In this document: piece by piece, positions 63,214-64,000 of the stretch
How the letters are laid out: each line of letters starts with the position of its first letter
Position numbering within the stretch: the stretch's first letter is position 1
Assembly (NCBI GenBank): GCA_958510825.1
Contig: OY294048.1
Location: 36,979,026 to 37,043,025, forward strand
Direction of reading: 5' to 3'
Length of the DNA: 64,000 nt
Origin: Brachypterus glaber
Lineage: Eukaryota > Arthropoda > Insecta > Coleoptera > Kateretidae
Position numbers and translations under genes: made by a program
The notes under the pieces: model-generated
Told to the model about the DNA's origin: nothing
The model's database searches: none
Seen by the model: only the letters and a program-made list of their open reading frames with translations

Positions 63214-63544
63214 TACGATGATTAGAAAATAGATTGATGGAATAATAAATTAATATTTTTATAATTTTGTTTAAAATTAAAAATTTCTGTCCTTAAAATA
63301 GTATATTAAAGTACTAGTTCATAACATACGTTTGTAGCGCACGAGTACAAGTTTAGAAAACAAGCCGCTTGCGGCGAGTTTTCTAAAGTACTAGTGGGCT
63401 AAAAACGTGTTATGGAACAAGTAATTTAATATACTATTTGAATTTTCGATGCAAAAAAACGTTGCAAACTTCAGCTTCATATTATTTTTGAAAGTAAAAA
63501 GTCCAAAAGAAAAAATAAAAAAAAACTATAAATTGTCAATTTTT

Positions 63545-63660
63545 TTTATTTTTTTTTTTGCAAAAAGAACATACTGTGAATAGTATATAATGGAATGCGT
63601 AGCATTACATATCTTCAGGACTTGTTTATATCTACTTGATTTAAACCAAATTAGTATTTA
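63545..63660 (+). repeat. Dispersed fragment, GCATTACATATCTTC repeat
   Basis: ACTGTGAATAGTATATAATG, GGAATGCGTAGCATTACATA and CTTCAGGACTTG parallel 12850-12915 and, inverted, 56150-56200. Confidence 0.65.
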
Positions 63661-63782
63661 TATTTAATTATATTGACATTATGTATCAGAAAAAAAAACA
63701 AAATAAATATTATATTATGCATTATAACTTTTATGTCATGGACATATTTTTTTGTTATTGCATTTAATGTCAAATATAGAAT

Positions 63783-63885
63783 CATTAAAAAAAATCAAGA
63801 TAAAAAGAAATAAAAATGTAAATATTTAAAACCACGAGTCAACGCTAGAGTCGACGCGGCGCCTATGCGAGTACTGGAAATTGGC
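63783..63885 (+). repeat. Dispersed repeat (pair of 13338-13450)
   Basis: AATCAAGATAAAAAGAAATA, AGAGTCGACGCGGCGCCTAT, GCGAGTACTGGAAATT. Confidence 0.85.
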
Positions 63886-63892
63886 CGAATAC

Positions 63893-64000
63893 TGGTGATC
63901 AGTAACTGGCATGCCAAAATTTAAGAGTTGATTCAACATCTAAAAATATTAAAAAAAGTTTCCATAAAAATTGGTCCGGAAATGAGCCCTAAGGGAGCTA
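63893..64000 (+). mobile_element. CAGGGTG-family MITE, left part, cut by window end
   Basis: CTGGTGATCAGTAACTGGCA, AAATTTAAGAGTTGATTCAAC, GGTCCGGAAATGAGCCCTAA match 3061-3790. The right end lies beyond the window. Confidence 0.8.

Larger units (their letters stand above)
62408..63292 (+). mobile_element. Retrozyme-like insertion: tandem 353-bp monomers with hammerheads, 15-bp TSD
   Basis: TTAAAATAGTATATT at 62393-62407 and 63293-63307 is an exact 15-bp TSD. The insert is 885 bp: a 5' inverted segment (62408-62458), one hammerhead, then monomers with 353-bp spacing (shared markers at 62528, 62881 and 63234). Each monomer ends CTGTCC after TTTAAAATTAAAAATTT. There is no ORF. Tandem hammerhead monomers released as circles and re-inserted with a TSD define retrozymes; the mobilising enzyme would be a Penelope-like element. 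The 5' inverted segment makes a ~50-bp stem with the first hammerhead region. Confidence 0.88.
62351..63480. mobile_element. ATGAAGC foldback MITE interrupted by the hammerhead array
   Basis: ATGAAGCTGAAGTTTGCAAC (62351) and its mirror ending at 63480, with interior TATTAAAGTACTAGTTCATA and GCGGCGAGTTTTCTAAAG blocks. Without the insert (62408-63292 plus one TSD) it would be about 230 bp. Its own 8-bp duplication is not visible, so one flank was altered. Confidence 0.88.

Overview
The window looks like non-coding DNA from a large, AT-rich (my rough impression is about 70% A+T), transposon-laden insect genome. A beetle is my best guess from the repeat types, but the sequence does not prove it. 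There is no prokaryotic gene layout and no long intact host ORF. Nearly all of the 64 kb appears to be intron or intergenic DNA filled with small mobile elements.

Only one host gene is well supported. On the minus strand a 268-bp exon (25901-26168) has a clean acceptor and a clean CAG|GTAAG donor. It encodes the signal peptide and start of the prodomain of a furin/PCSK-type proprotein convertase. A GC-rich, intronless-looking block at about 47389-47530 ends, also on the minus strand, in CAG|GTAAGA. It is a good candidate for the non-coding first exon and promoter of the same gene, which would make intron 1 about 21 kb. The rest of the convertase gene would lie left of the window start, so positions 1-25900 would be its next intron.

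The mobile DNA can be resolved in unusual detail because many insertions still have exact target-site duplications (TSDs). (a) Retroelements: a 5'-truncated non-LTR element with a broken RNase H ORF (5710-6553); two other non-LTR 3' ends (about 22600-23066 and 44820-45205); two tRNA-derived SINE families (19768-20621 and fragments; 33243-33499); a 574-586 bp retroposon present twice with 11-12 bp TSDs; and a Penelope-like element (41082-42025) with a GIY-YIG endonuclease ORF and hammerhead ribozymes. (b) A tandem 353-bp repeat at 62408-63292 carries three hammerhead ribozyme motifs and has a 15-bp TSD. This is the layout of a retrozyme, a non-autonomous circular-RNA retroelement. (c) DNA-type non-autonomous elements: TA-flanked mariner-like MITEs, TTAA-flanked piggyBac-like MITEs, two families with 8-bp TSDs, and many long foldbacks, two of which have minisatellite arms. 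(d) Tandem repeats of 16, about 67, 95, 125, 218, 353 and 396 bp, plus microsatellites.

Layout: 0-10 kb has MITEs and a LINE fragment; 11-19 kb has foldbacks and tandem arrays; 19.7-20.6 kb has a nested SINE/retroposon; 21-25 kb has foldbacks and a LINE tail; 25.9-26.2 kb has the convertase exon; 27-40 kb has MITEs, SINEs and the second retroposon copy; 40.8-43.1 kb has a three-level nest (foldback, MITE, Penelope); 46.6-47.5 kb has a tandem array followed by the candidate first exon/promoter; 48-60 kb has more MITEs and arrays; 62.3-63.5 kb has a MITE interrupted by the hammerhead tandem array. The most interesting system is the pairing in one window of a Penelope-like element with hammerheads and a small tandem hammerhead repeat that it could plausibly mobilise.
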